From Stictocephala bisonia (lineage: Eukaryota; Arthropoda; Insecta; Hemiptera; Membracidae), in the NCBI GenBank assembly GCA_035578905.1, contig JAQJVL010000743.1:248001-312000 (forward strand): DNA of 64,000 nt. Direction: 5' to 3'. Made by a program: the position numbers and the translations under genes. Numbering within the stretch: position 1 is the first letter of the stretch; every line of letters begins with the position of its first letter. The notes under the pieces were generated by a model. That model was not told where the DNA came from and did no database searches. It worked only from the letters and a program-made list of their open reading frames with translations. Of this stretch, positions 1 to 12,355 are shown piece after piece.

Positions 1-1656
1 ATATGTTGAAATACTGCTGCAAAGAACTCTCACCACCACAATAATCACAATAATTAATAAATTCTTTCTGCAAGGAGAATTCCCCTCCAGGATGAAATTC
101 TCTAAAGTGTACCCCAAATTTAAAGGAGGCTGCTCCACACAAGCTAGTAATTACCAGCCAATATCGCTAGTATCAATCCTTTCTAAAGTCTGTAAAAAGA
201 TGTGCTTAAACGACTACTCGCTAGTATCAATCCTTTCTAAAGTCTGTAAAAAGATGTGCTTAAACGACTACTGGCTCATTGCAACGAACACAACCTGTTA
301 AGAGATTATCAACATGGTTTCACCAAAGGTAAATCTACAACTACTGCAATGATTAAACTTATATAAACAATCACAGATGCTCTGGAAGAAAAAAAAGTGT
401 AGAACTGCGCTTCTTTTAGACTTTAGTAAAGCATTTGATTGCTTAAGCCATGATCTTATAATATCCAACCAAGCTTGAAACACTGGCAATAAAAGGAGCA
501 GCTTTGAAATGGTTTGAAAACTACTTGCAGGAACGATTTCAACTGGTTGAAATAAAAACCAACGAGAAAGGCACCACCAAGATCTTAAAATCTAAACTTC
601 TCCCAGTCAAGAGGGGGTGTGTCCCAGGGCTGTTTTAGAACCACCTGTTCATCTTATTCATTAATGACATGCCAGAACACCTTAGGAATTTCTGCATAAA
701 GCTCATGTATGCAGATGATACAACCTTACTTTTAAGTGGAGCTTGCTGTAAAATAATATATTGAGTTGAACATAGCCCACCAATATTGCCAAAGCAACAA
801 TCTAGATGTAAACAAATCCAAGACCAACCAGGTATATTTTGGCAGACGAACAGAACATACTCCAGTTATCCCTGAAACAGAACCAACCACTCAAGCAAAA
901 TTCTTAGGCCTCATAGTCGACGGCAATCTAACATGAACCCCACACCTTGCCTTACTCTGTAAAAAACTAAACGCCAGTTTATAGTCTATCAAAAGAATAA
1001 GTCATAAGGAATGTAGCCACAGCTCGGATAGCATATTCTGCACTCCTTGAGTTCCCTATTAGATATGGCCTGGTAGTGTGGGGAGCAGCTTCTGCAACAA
1101 ATCTACAGAGTGTGAAACTACAGAAAAAAGCCATCAGAATCCTCACTGAACTAGGGAAACATGATTCCTGTAGAGAAGCATTCAAGTGCCTCAAAATCCA
1201 AACAGTGATAGCACTATACATTCTAGAAGTGGTCATGTATGTAGATGGAAATGATATGTTTAGGAAGAACCACATGCACCAGCACAATACTAGAAATGCT
1301 GATACATGCTCCCTGCCCATTATCTCACAAAATACGAGAGAAAACCATCGTTCATGGGAAGAAAACTATTGAACAACCTACAAACTCAGTTACGCACTAA
1401 GTCAGGCAAAGAACTGAAGAAGACACTGAACAACTGGTTGCTGGAGCATCCTTTATACTCACTGGAAGATTTTTTTCAAGCAGATTTTTCCACATAAATG
1501 AACATGACCAAACCACAATTTTGTATTAAACTTTGACTCTATTTTTTAACTTTGACCATGTATTGTATTAAATTGTAGTTATTATTATTGTAACTTGATG
1601 CCAGTACAGATTTTGATGATCTTGTAAATAAAGAACTTATGATTGATTGATTGATA
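1..1656 (+). mobile_element. LINE relic, ORF2 RT region, 5' end outside window
   Basis: Degenerate non-LTR retrotransposon. Forward-strand fragments in order match the reverse transcriptase of Jockey/CR1-like elements: a NYQPISLVSILSKV block (about 150-200), FTKGKSTTTAMIKL (about 315-360), LLLDFSKAFDCLSHDLI (about 408-460), a thumb-side LKWFENYLQERFQLVEI block (about 505-555), the catalytic YADDTTLLL motif (about 711-735) and a C-terminal domain (GLVVWGAAS...QKKAIRILTELG, 1066-1160) ending at a stop near 1495. Many frameshifts separate them, so it is dead. The 3' end has AATAAAG at 1628-1634 and a short ATTG-type tail near 1640-1655, as in LINEs that end in simple repeats rather than poly(A). 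The upstream endonuclease would lie before the window. Confidence 0.85.
165..272 (+). repeat. 54-bp direct tandem duplication inside LINE RT
   Basis: Two adjacent copies of 54 bases (165-218, 219-272), almost identical. The length is a multiple of three, so the local RT reading frame simply repeats (SLVSILSKVCKKMCLND twice). It looks like a slippage or repair duplication after insertion. Confidence 0.9.
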
Positions 1657-1727
1657 TTTAATTCTACATCTCTACATTAAAATCTCTTAATTCCGTTTTA
1701 TGGAGTAGGTGAGCTTTTTTAGAAATA
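1657..1727. other. Short AT-rich spacer between LINE tail and MITE
   Basis: Low-complexity AT-rich DNA with no recognisable feature. Confidence 0.5.
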
Positions 1728-2277
1728 CAGTAGAACTTGGATAATTCGAACCTGAAGGGACCAATGCGAAAATTCGAATTATCCAATACTTCAAATTAAC
1801 CAAGTTGTATTTTTTATGTAACTTTCATGATCCTAAAAGGCTTAAAATAATACCCACAAATTACTTGTTTAATATAAAATTTAATGTATTCATTTAAAGT
1901 TCACTACAGTATATTAAACATAACTATAGAGGCATACAGTATGTAAAAATTACAATAATGAAGGTTTAATGATCGCAACATAATGACGGGGCGCGCCGAG
2001 GGGAGGGGAAGAGACGGATTAGGATTTCTCAGAAGGTGATTGCCTGCCGACACACTGACCAAACAATGTAAACCTCAAACGGAACCTTGTTTACAGCACA
2101 TTAGTCAATGTTTGACTTTTACCGTTGATGTAAAAACTTCGAATTAAAGAGATTTAACTTCGAATTATCCATGATTATTTTACATTGGTAATATTACAAT
2201 GTTCAAGGGACCAACCCAAAACTTCGAATTAAAGGAAATTTCGAATTAAAGAAGTTCTAATTATCCAAGTTCTACTG
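1728..2277. mobile_element. pogo/Tigger-type MITE with TA target duplication
   Basis: A 550-bp non-coding element. The left end CAGTAGAACTTGGATAATT and the right end AATTATCCAAGTTCTACTG are inverted repeats and start and end with CAG/CTG as in pogo-group elements. TA dinucleotides flank both sides (1726-1727, 2278-2279). The interior repeats CGAATTA-type words near both ends, which are part of the extended inverted repeat. No transposase is present, so it is a non-autonomous derivative. Its ends differ from those of the Tigger element at 5794. Confidence 0.85.
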
Positions 2278-2424
2278 TATCATAAAATATTCTAAATATA
2301 AATACATTTTAGAGTAATGTATAATTTTTCTTTTCCAAGAATGCAGTTTCTAATATGCTACTACAGTTGAGATTTGCTTTTAAGTATTTATTACTGAGAG
2401 AAAGATGTAAAAAATAATGGTGCT

Positions 2425-3590
2425 GTTAAGTCTGCACCCCCATTACATTTTTATCATGGGGGAGGCAAGGTTTGCAGCATATAGACTCCAGACCAGTGGA
2501 TACTGGCAAGCTCACTATGCCAGTAAGCATACCGAAATCTCTAGCATCCTATAATTGGACATTCTAGAGATGTGTTCGAATATGTTGCCTAGACAAACTG
2601 ACTTTGACAAACCCTATTGTGTTGTCATTGGCGAAAAAAGATTGGGAACAAGGTGAATCAATCACAGTGAAGAATACGATCACGTGGTACACAGATAGAT
2701 CACGAACCATCCTTGGGTCTGGTTACGGGGTCTATGGTACCAGGTCAAAAACTGAGCTCAGTTGTAGCTTTGGCAAACTAGCTACGGTTTTTCAGGCGGA
2801 AGTAGCTGCCTATGCTCAGACAAACATAGATTTGGCCCTCATGGGAAAAACAATCTATCTGAACGCAGACAGCCAAGCGGCACTAAAGTTACTTGCCTCT
2901 TTTGACTTCACCTCTAGTTTGGGACTGTGACGAGGTTCTCAAAACGCTGGCGTGTTCCAATAGGGTAATCCTGTCATGGGTGCCAGGTCACACCGGGGTA
3001 CTGAGAAACGAGAGGGCAGACCACTTTGCAAGGAGAGGCACTGAGGAATGTGTCATTGACCCAGAGCCGGCATGCAGGGTTCTTTACAGCTTTGCCAAGA
3101 GGGTTGCCTCTACATGGGTCGCTGGCAAGCACCAGAAGACTTGGGAGGCACCACCAGGTAACAGGCAAACAAAGGAGGTTCTGTTGGGGCCATCGTACCC
3201 AACATGGCTGAAGCTCTTTCTCTTGCAAGATCAGAACTCCGAAGGTTGGTTGGTTTTATAACTTCACACTGGACATTTCGGGCACAAATGAACAAGATTC
3301 CCAACCCCCATTCTCTTGTGTAGGAAATGTTGGGAGGAGGAAGAGTCTGGACGGCAGATTCTCTTCCACTGCCTGGCCCTAGCTAGGAAGCAGGCTCTCA
3401 CCTTGAGCGGCATTTAGAACGTGGCCAAGGTGTAGCACAAGAAAACTTCATCAAGGCAATCTCAAGGTCTCTAAGGACCTTGGATTGGATGAGGTTTGAA
3501 GTCCTGTAAAAGATGGCGCATAATAAGCTTTTTTGGCTTAGGGGCTGTTACCAGGTTTGAAGCCTGGCCCTCCGAATTGTAAAAAAAAAG
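2425..3590 (+). pseudogene. I-like LINE fragment: RNase H and zinc-knuckle 3' end
   Basis: 3' part of a LINE ORF2 whose RT is followed by an RNase H domain, as in the I/R1-like groups. The RNase H reads in two frames (2604-2930, then 2893-3261): WYTDRS (first Asp), FQAEV (Glu), LNADSQAAL (Asp) and the WVPGHTG...NERADHFARRG block (His/Asp). A frameshift near 2900-2930 separates them. Upstream, LPPLH...GEARFAAYRLQTSGYW-like residues (about 2430-2500) fit the RT-RNase H linker. Downstream, a broken CRKCWEEEESGRQILFHC zinc-knuckle (about 3322-3372) precedes a short A tract near 3581-3590 that marks the 3' end. It is inactive and 5' truncated. Confidence 0.8.
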
Positions 3591-4039
3591 ATAGACAAAA
3601 TGTGTAGTATTTGATGTAAAATAAGAATAAGGTGTTTGTATTTCAATTAAAATTTAACATTGTATTTTTTATTTTTATTTTACAGTTATGTGACTTAGAT
3701 AAAATAGGCTATGGTAGAGATATAAAATTGTTATGTGTTGAATCAATAACAAAAATTGTTGTCAGAAAAATATAAAGTATAGCAAAATACCTCTTTTCTC
3801 CATATCTGATGATGCAATATTCACACACAAAATTGAACAATGTAAACAGTATTGAGTAAAATAATCCAAATCGATAACCTTGCTGTAGTTTTAAAAATTG
3901 TCATTTTACTGAGTACAAATCTTAAAAATGAAGCTTATCCGTCAATTCAAATTAAAAAATAATTACATTCACCAAATTAAAAAATACTTCTTTTCATTGA
4001 CTACTAGAACCAAAGAAATAGAATAAAATTAATTCTTAC
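3591..4039. other. Tdrd3 intron DNA, no feature seen
   Basis: AT-rich sequence on the 3' side of the last Tdrd3 exon visible here. I found neither a further Tdrd3 exon nor a repeat I recognise; the next exon probably lies at lower coordinates outside the window. Confidence 0.4.
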
Positions 4040-4150
4040 CTCAATTGCTGGAATACAGTCATCTTGAAGAACCTCTTCAAAATTTCCATACTCTAGAAAT
4101 TTCACAACACATGTTTTCTTCGATAAGCCAGTCACTTCGGCATTGTAATA
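4040..4150 (-). CDS. Tdrd3: Tdrd3 exon: second half of the Tudor domain
   Basis: Internal 111-base exon (37 codons, phase 0 on both sides). On the minus strand it follows a TTTTCCAG acceptor and ends at GAG|GTAAGAA. It encodes the C-terminal half of the Tudor barrel: YYNAEVTGLSKKTCVV, then KFLEYGNFEEVL. This continues exactly from the previous exon (15114-15226), which ends KYWEDNM, giving the continuous Tudor core W-E-D-N-M-Y-Y-N-A-E-V. The aromatic and Asn residues of the methyl-arginine cage are present. Known for the family: TDRD3 reads dimethylarginine marks on histones and RNA polymerase II and works with topoisomerase 3-beta in RNA granules and on chromatin. The 3' remainder of the gene is not visible. 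Intron to the previous exon: about 11 kb. Confidence 0.93.
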
Positions 4151-4299
4151 CTGGAAAATAATGAAAAATACTTATGAAGTAAAATGTGATTTTTTGGGCT
4201 AAACATTGAAGGATAGAGTATACTTTGTAAAAAAAACCTTAACACAATGCAATAAATATGATTATCTTCAATTTTAATATACTAGCATAGTCAGACTGA

Positions 4300-4368
<69 letters not shown>

Positions 4369-5791
4369 CTTTGCTTTTGGCCTGAGGATGCTCCATTTAA
4401 TTTTTTTTTTTTTAATTTACACTTCACAAAACAACAAAGCCATACGATTTACTGACAACATTGTGGAGTGATATTTAAAATTGAGGGACAGTGAACTTTT
4501 ACACATATTGCGATGATACACCACCCTTCCATTTATACAAGCATGAGATGACCCATACATTACACTCACCCATACATGTACAGAGATGATGGCGGCTGGT
4601 TTGAGAGTTGTCCCAACTGGTGACTGTTAAAAAAACTAAACAATCACCAAGAACCATGCACTTCATATATAATAATGAAAATATATTGATATTATTCAAT
4701 AGTTGATGAAAAATTCCACTGTAACTATGAAATTTGATTTGTTTGTTAATCTGACTGAATGACGAAGAGATGAAGCTTATATTCCAGTCTGGACATTCCT
4801 GTTGCTCTTTGTTTACGTCAGTGGTTTGTTTGTTTACGTTCTTGCCACTACTAAATAATATTTTTTGCTGATAATACTTGTTAAATTAGAACCAAACATT
4901 TTCTTGATTCTGGTTCTTGAGCCAAGAACTATCCCACAATTAAGGAGGCTTCACATTGCCCAAACAGAAAATACATATTTATGATATTCTTGTACAGTAT
5001 GTCCTTACAAAATAGCAGATTATTTGCCCTAATTTAGATTAACAAAGATGACATTGGGTGACTACCTTCTACGATATTTCACAAAGTTAGAATGATTTGA
5101 GAAAAGTAATAGAAATAGATAGCTCTGACATTATGAAATGTCAATGGTAAAGTTAAGTTAGTGGTGCCTTTACATTTTTTTATATTTTACAAACTTGATT
5201 TTCAAATGGAAATGTTACAAAACAAATGGCATAAATGATCTCGATCATAGTGTTCAAACATGTCAGATTTCAACTACATTCCATAAATAATTGAAATAAT
5301 GAATCTATTCCATTTCAATAGCCAATAAATTATGACATGACATTTACTATGAATTAATCTAGCTACGGAACCAGTTATTGTGGCTAGGTACAGAAAGAAA
5401 ATGAACATTACAGAGCATGATAGGTTAACTCTACTGCAGAAAGCTCATGGTTGGCAAGTGACAACTAGCCATAACCTGAACACGGCCCCAGTAATTATTT
5501 TATTATAATGTAAAGTGATAACATAACGACACAATCTTGGTGGCACTAGAAACGTAAGATTATTGTCTATTGCCAGATGTCACCTGTTCCACGTCTGAGC
5601 TGTTTCAGTAATGCAATGGAGTGATAACAATACAGTAATTTTCTGTCTTCACGCCGTCATTGATGTTTTACACAAAAGAATTAAGTGTTTACGAATTATT
5701 TATTCATTTATATTATTATGCTTGATGTATTATGTTTTTAGAGTTAAATCAATGCTATTGTATATTTTTGAAAAAGATTAGAATATGTAAT
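4151..5791. other. Tdrd3 intron DNA with a TA microsatellite
   Basis: Apart from the TA repeat listed separately, this is AT-rich intronic sequence without a gene or mobile element that I can identify. Confidence 0.4.
4302..4366. repeat. (TA)n microsatellite, about 32 units
   Basis: Uninterrupted alternating AT over about 65 bases. Confidence 0.97.
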
Positions 5792-5793
5792 TA

Positions 5794-8222
5794 CAGTAAA
5801 CCCTCTCATATCCGGACTAATGTGGCGCCGGCCGATCCGGATAACAAAAAATCCGGATATGAGAGAAACATTTTTTTTTAATAAGAAAACAAATTAATAG
5901 TGTACAACAACTACGGTACTCAATTTTAGTAAGCCTTAAATACAGAAACGTTTGTTTATTAAATAAAACAACAGTATTTTGGTACTAATAACACTTTAAT
6001 ACAGTACGTAACATCAAAACTCAAAAAATATTACGTAATACAGTACAGTGGAGTACAGTACATAGAGTAATATAATTTTATCCTACAGCTTTAGCATAAA
6101 GAAATGAAATAAAAATAAGGAAAAGTACAGTAATGAACAAAAATACAGTACTGTATATAGAGTAAAATAAAATTAAACCACAAGAACAGCTCTTACTTTG
6201 TACTCACAGTTAGTTTTTGGACAAAAACGATGTTATTGTGGCTTGTTTGGCTCGATGAACTCGCTTCTTTGACGTAATATCTCTCCACCTACGAAAAAGC
6301 AGAAGATCGGCTCCCGTTGCTTCCTCTTGTTTCTCGATATACTCGATCAGCTGTTCGATGGCCTGGAAAGCCTCACTGTGCGTCATGGTTGTTTTCTGGT
6401 CTTCTTCTTCCTCGTCGTCAGGAGCGGGGTCTGTGTTCACTAAGTCAATGATGTCACTGTCAGTAAACTCCTGGATTTCGTCTTCCTTCTCCCACTCACT
6501 CACTGCGTCACTGTCTATGTCGTCACAACCAGGAACGTTTCTTAGAAGTTGAACGATTTCTTCACCTGTTTTGTCATTGCAGTTTTCTTCTTCTTTTCCT
6601 TCTTCTTTGCTATAATCTTGGTCTACTTTGTGATCTAACAGCTTTTTCCAAGATTTAACCAACGTTATCGGTTTGAGCTCTATAAATCCACAAGGCAACA
6701 TCCAGCATGTCAGTGTCTTTAAGGCACTCAGAAACACTCTTTCCCACATCCATGCCCTCAATAATGATTGTCAGTAGCTTACGTCGATACAAACGCTTAA
6801 GTGTTTCAAGGACCCCCTGATCCATTGGCTGACACAAAGAGGTAACGTTTGGTGGCAAAAACACGCACTTTATTTCTCCACTTCTCAGTTCATCTGCAGA
6901 CGGGTGTGAAGGGGCTTTGTCAAGCAATAAAAGAGCCTTCCTTGGCAACTTGTTTTTTTCAGCATACTTTTCCACAGACGGGACGAACTGATTGTTAAAC
7001 CATTCTTTGAAGATCGCAGAGTTCATCCAAGCGCTTTTTTGTCCTCTGTACCACACCGGTAATGTCGACTGATCTTTGAAGTTTTTAAACGCCCTTGGTT
7101 TATTTGATTTTCCAATCATGCAAAGTTTGAGTTTATTGTTTCCTGTGACGTTGCTGCAGGCCATTATTGTAACCCTCTCCTTTTTCTTCTTATAACCTGG
7201 AGCGCTACTTTCTTCCTTGGAAGCCAGAGTGCAGCTAGGTAGCATTTTAAAGTTCAAACCACTTTCGTCACAGTTGTATAACTGGTCCCCGCTGATTCCT
7301 TCCTCGTCAAGCAGCTTGTGTAAAAACATTTTAAACTCTCCCACAGCGTTTTCATTTGCTGACAACTTTTCTCCGCTTATTTGAAGCTTTCTTACCCCAT
7401 GTCGATTCTTCCACTTTTCCAACCACTCCTCACTGGCTTTGAAATTGGGATCACTTCCGATTTCCTTATTAAATTGAAGCGCCTTTTCTTGCAAAATGGG
7501 TCCAGACACGGGCAGTCCTTTTGATCTACATTGAATAAACCACAAAAACAATGCTTCGTTCACTTTGTCATTCACAGCTGTTTTCATCATTTTGCACTTT
7601 TTTATTCCTGAACTTGATGCCTGGTTAGAACACCATTTTTCTATTTTTTCACGGGATTTTTTCCAGTCACTCACTGTACTAGTCCCCACTCCCATCTCAC
7701 TCGCTATCTTTTTTGCACTTTCACCCGCTTGCAAACGTTTTAACACGTTAAGTTTTTCCTCCATCGTAATGACAATCTTTTTTCTTTTTTCGGCCATAAC
7801 AACTTATTCGCCTCTAGCACTCTTCCTTCCCGAAACTAAAACGAACAGTACAAACAAAGACAATGTCACTCGGGCACAACAAAGACAGCACTGACTACTG
7901 ACGCAGGTGTAGCGTAGTCACCACGCAGTGGGGTGTTGGGGTTGGTTGGGTCGGATGGGAGGGGGGGGAGTTCTATTACAGTATTGTTTCGCGAGTCAGT
8001 GACCTTGCTCGCGCACGTGCACATCGCACAACCCTCCCGTCCACTTTCTTGGAATCCGGCGCCTACTAACCCGCCTACAAACATCGATCGCGACTACATA
8101 CAGTACTTGGTCAACAAACATTGGCCTCCTAGAGTGTTTTTTGAATTTTTGCATTTTTCAAAATCGCGTCTGGATATCGGAGGGTCCGGATATGGGAGAT
8201 CCGGATAAGAGAGGGGTTACTG
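5794..8222 (-). mobile_element. Tigger/pogo DNA transposon, full length (2429 bp)
   Basis: Both ends are intact. The left end CAGTAAACCCTCTCATAT and the right end, whose reverse complement is CAGTAACCCCTCTCTTAT, are near-perfect inverted repeats with additional subterminal copies of the ATCCGGAT word. TA flanks both sides (5792-5793, 8223-8224). The single transposase gene lies inside on the minus strand (6210-7797). Both ends are present and the coding region carries only one obvious lesion, so the insertion is young relative to the other repeats here. Confidence 0.93.
6210..7797 (-). pseudogene. Tigger transposase (CENP-B HTH, DDE), one frameshift
   Basis: The 380-residue reading frame from 7797 begins MAEKRKK with an N-terminal helix-turn-helix (EEKLNVLKRLQAGESAKKIA, residues about 13-32, then VSDWKKSREKI), a CENP-B-type second DNA-binding region (about 75-140), and the DDE catalytic core: YNCDESG (D177), LLLDKAPSHP (D293) and CQPMDQGV (D326), with the pogo-like spacing of 32 residues between the last two. 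The frame hits a stop at 6655, but the homologous protein continues in another frame (6761 down to 6210) through LVKSWKKLL, an acidic stretch (DPAPDDEEEED) and a basic C-terminus ending SFLSKN. One insertion or deletion near 6655-6690 therefore explains the break. Everything else looks intact. Confidence 0.9.
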
Positions 8223-8224
8223 TA

Positions 8225-9879
8225 CTTCCATTATTATTTCTTGACTGACTTAGATAAAAAAAAGTAATTTTTGATTTTTAACTTTTTCAATGTATATAGT
8301 TTAATCAATGTAACTCCAATATTTAAATTTTACTAATTATTTATGTTATTATATAATAAAAATATCAGTAAAACTGTTTCAATGGTTATTCTTCTACATA
8401 CCTTAACTGCAAATTTTAAATTTCCGCTTATTACTTTTTTTATTTAAAATTTATTGGCTATGCAGAATCTTTGAAATTTCTACTAAATCTAATAATACAA
8501 GATTAGCTTCTCACATTACTATTGCTTTCCTGCAGCAAGTGTTACTACTCCATTATATTTCACACATTTAGAGTGAAAAAAATAAACCTCACACTCCACT
8601 GCACTTTACAGCCGTCTCACCTTCAGACATGGCACTCACTATAAACATCGCAGGTTGCCGATATTTTAAATTCTTATTATATTTAACTCAAATTGTTGGA
8701 TATTGAAAACCAGCCATGATCAGCGGACACAGCACATCTAGTCAACGTCAACTCACATTCACAGAGCGATAGCTACTCGATGTTATTAGCTCAGTTATCG
8801 GTGCTGGACTGATTTTGTCTTATACTACTAAAAATAACAAAAAATGTTTTATGGATTTGGCTTGATTTACTATTGTGCTGGTGACATTATTACATATGGA
8901 CCAAGATGGCGTTTAGTGAGTATCTCAGTATTATGTTGTGTGATTGCCTTTGTTGTTAAATGGGTTTTCCCAATTTTGACACTTCTTTGAATAAGCCCTA
9001 TTTTCAGCAAAATGCTGTAAGTGTTCATAATACTTTGCTTCTACTGAGTATTTTCATATTAATTTAGAATTCTGATTTTAATTAGCCTACGTGCCAAAAT
9101 TATTCAGTTTGGACTAGTTTAATTATCTGTAATTCTGCCTGGTTCAATATTTACCTAGCAAGAGATTACCTTTGGTGCAGGCACCAACTTATAACAGTCG
9201 TCAGTATTACTGCTTCATAGAAATTTAAGTTAACTTTTTTTGCTGCACAAACTGGCTTATTGATCTTGCATGCAGCCCAGAAGTTTTCTGCATGTTACTG
9301 TAGACATATTATTTTATGTTCACTTTGCAAGTGAACCATACATTTTGCATCACATACTAGGTTTTATCTTGTGCATACATTTGGTAGAAGTCTTCTGCAA
9401 GCTTATTTTTAGAAGATAGTAACCTCTTTAACATTTCTGTGGTTATTACTTGCTATTCTCTGGCATTGGCTCGAGTAGCTACTAGAGGTGGTGCCACTGC
9501 ATTAATATAATACACTATAGTGCATGCACATCATTGATGGTGAATCGAACAGTTGTTGATACATGTGTAGTTTGTTCTTATCTTATCGTATTTCATTTTT
9601 AGGGCTTTCCGTAATCATTTTCAAGGATTGCCATCTTCAAGTGGCAATCCAGACTTATGCATAGAGGTATTGGTTTTTCTCTCTTTTTCTTCTTTGTAAG
9701 CACTGATTAATGCATGCTGTCTTACAGTCTATAAGCATATAAATTAGTTTTCTAGATAAAGTCGGATACACTTCTCACGGCCTAGATATTTTGTTTTTAC
9801 TTTTACTCTGTCAATTAATTCCAGTTTTATAAGGAATTTGCACATGATGTCTGTTATTTCAGATAAACACACCTGAGCC
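8225..9879. other. Tdrd3 intron DNA, nothing recognised
   Basis: AT-rich, no long reading frame, no inverted-repeat ends noticed. Confidence 0.4.
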
Positions 9880-9889
9880 ATTTGTGCCA

Positions 9890-10715
9890 AGATGGTTCTA
9901 GACAGTGAGAAAGGCCTACAATGTGATTCTCATTGTAACAGGTGGTTTCACGCTGGTGTGTGGACATAATTGAGTCAGAGTACAATAAGCTTGCAAGTGA
10001 TAGCTGCCAAAAGTGGCACTGCGGTTGTACGTACTGTTTAGTGGCTGATCAGCACCCCACTTCTTTGCTTTTTTCCCAAATGGGGGAGATTCTGAAAAAA
10101 TTACATAGTCTCTCTATAGTCTACCTATGGATGTATCAACCATAAAGAATGATATTGCAGCTCTCAATATGGCTATTTCTACACTGAAGCCATGTATCTC
10201 TGATATGAAAAGCCGAGTGGAACAAATCGAACAGGATGTTAGTTCCTTGCGTTTATTTAAACCAGAATCCAACACTGTTGAGACTGTCTTGGAAGAAACG
10301 GCTGACCCCATAATGTACTTGTCCATGGTGCTTTTGAAAGTAACAGCAAAATTGCAGCTTCAAGGATAAAACATGATAATGATCTGGCCTCTAATTTGAT
10401 TGAAACCTTTTTACAATCTACAAGCCCCCTCCCTTTCAAGACTCTTCCATGGGGGGGGCGTATCATCTAAAAAGCCTAGGCCTCTTAAGATAATGTTTGA
10501 AAATGTTGCCGATGTAACAGAACTCATGAAAAACTTCAATAGGGATGCTCTGGATCAGTTTTTGGCCAATGTTAGTATCACCCGTGACAGAACTCCTATT
10601 GACAGAAAGTTCCTGAATGACCTTAGAGTTGAGCTAAAGAATAGAGTGGATGCAGGTGAAAGAAATCCCACAATAAGACATTGTAATGGTGTTCCTAGAA
10701 TTGTCAGTGCTGCTT
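9890..10715 (+). pseudogene. LINE ORF1: PHD finger, coiled coil, RNA-binding part
   Basis: Broken ORF1. A PHD-type zinc finger is spread over two frames: GLQCDSHCNRWFHAG (about 9911-9957), then VDIIESEYNKLASDSCQKWHCGC (9957-10027), with the Cys, His and Trp spacing of PHD fingers found in ORF1 of many insect CR1/Jockey-like LINEs. A heptad-like helical stretch follows (10127-10250, DVSTIKNDIAALNMAISTLK). A basic region with KPRPLKIMFENVADVTELMKNF and ITRDRTPIDRKFLNDLRVEL (10470-10650) matches the pattern of LINE ORF1 RNA-binding C-termini. Frameshifts and stops at about 9966 and 10368 make it nonfunctional. ORF2 starts directly downstream. Confidence 0.75.
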
Positions 10716-10734
10716 GAAAAACTGAGTTATGATC

Positions 10735-12350
10735 ATCGCAATAGCCTCTCCATCTATTACCAGAACGTTAACGGCTTACAATATAAACTCTGAGAATTGT
10801 GGGAGGTGGATGCGGTTTGTGTGCATGACATAGTGGTTTTAACGGAGACAAATCTTCACAAGGACATAAGAAATGAAGAACTGGGATTCTCAAACATATT
10901 AAGAAAACCATATTTTAGGAAGACCGTTCTGCCAACACCAGTCATAAAGTTTCTGGAGCTGGGGTCCTTATTGCCGTTTTATCCTCTCTCACAGCTATTG
11001 AACTCCACTTTTCAATTTCAGGTATTGAAACTTTGTTTGTTTCCCTCAAATCACCCTCGTCTACTTATTAGTGGTGTATATATACTCCCTCAACAGCCTG
11101 CTGAAACTTACGATAAATATGCTGATATGGTCGATGAGGTATTAACCTCAGAACAGGATCATGAGGCCATTGTATTGCTAGGAGATTTTAATACTCCTGA
11201 AACCAACTGATCTAGCGAGTAGGTGCCACTAGATCATCTCAGTCTATTATTGAAATAGTTTCTACCCACCACTTGGCTCAGGTCAACACAATTTCCGATG
11301 CTCTTGGAGTATTTCTTGATCTGATTTTCAGCTCCCAGCTCCTTTATGTAGTAACTGTTCCAGATTCCCTATTGCCTGTTGAAAATGCTCATCCTACCAT
11401 TCTCACCTCAGTGACTTTTGAAGTGTACAGCAGACATGTTTGTGGTCAGACCTTTAAGGATTTCCAAAAGTGTGATCTGTTTGGGTCTATGGAAGACTTA
11501 GTAGAAATCTTCTATATTCTAGTAGTTGTCTTGGTACTGCTCATTTTAATTTCACTAATCCGGAGGAGTTTTTTAATCAGTATGTTGATATTATTCATGA
11601 AGCTGTTCTCTCTTGTACTCCTTCTAAAACTGTTGGCAAATGGAGATTTCCTTGTTGGTTTTCAGCTGATCTTAGACAACTGGCAATTAGAAAGAAGAGT
11701 TTCACAAGACCTACAAGTGCACCCTTAGACTTAGTGATTATAATGAATTTAGCAGAGTCTGAGACCAATGTAAAGCCCTTAGCAGCAGGTGCTATTCAGA
11801 CTACATTAATAGTATAAATTCAGCAATTCTGTTTATATTAAATCTTTCTGGCCATTTGTAAACAGTATGCAGACTAGTAAACAGCAAGGGGATGAGTACC
11901 GATATGGTGATAGAAAGGAAACTAACCCTTTTTCAGTTTGCAATTTTTTTGCTGACTTCTTATCCTCTGTATTTTCTTCAACATATGTTCCACCCCCTTC
12001 TATGAAGCTGGTTACACCGTTTCATCCATCTACCTGTGTCATGAACCAAGAAGACGTGGACTCCAAGTTGGCAACTCTAGATCCTAACAAAGGAGCTGGA
12101 CCAAATTAAATCCCACCTTGTGCTAGGGTATTGTCATGATCTACTTGCACCTCAGCTGATAATCTTGTCAACCAACTTCTCAAAGAGGGAATATTCCCGG
12201 ACAGATCGAAATCTAGCTTTATTGTTCCCATTCACAAGTTTTCCAGACCATTCACAGAACTACAGACCAATTGCAATACAGCCTGCTATTGGAAAGGGTT
12301 TTGAAAATTTAGTGTTGGACCAGTTGTCCTTTTCTTTTAAGAACATTTTT
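10735..12350 (+). pseudogene. LINE ORF2 (5' part): APE endonuclease and start of RT
   Basis: Endonuclease motifs: YYQNVNGLQYKL (about 10755-10790, the usual N-terminal Q-N-V-x-G/S-L motif), VVLTETNLH (Glu of the active site, 10832-10858), VYILPQQPAETYDKY (11080-11120) and LLGDFNTPE (11178-11204, the GDFN motif). After further breaks comes the pre-RT region and its NKGAGPN motif (12085-12107), then NYRPIAIQPAIGKGFENLV (about 12260-12320). Several frameshifts and stops; inactive. Confidence 0.8.
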
Positions 12351-12355
12351 TAAAG

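Noticed and set aside
2974..3304. Several overlapping open frames on both strands
   Set aside because: Shadows of the RNase H reading frame of the LINE fragment, which is locally GC-richer and so stop-poor.
4239..4427. Open frame with Ile-Tyr repeats
   Set aside because: Translation of the TA microsatellite.
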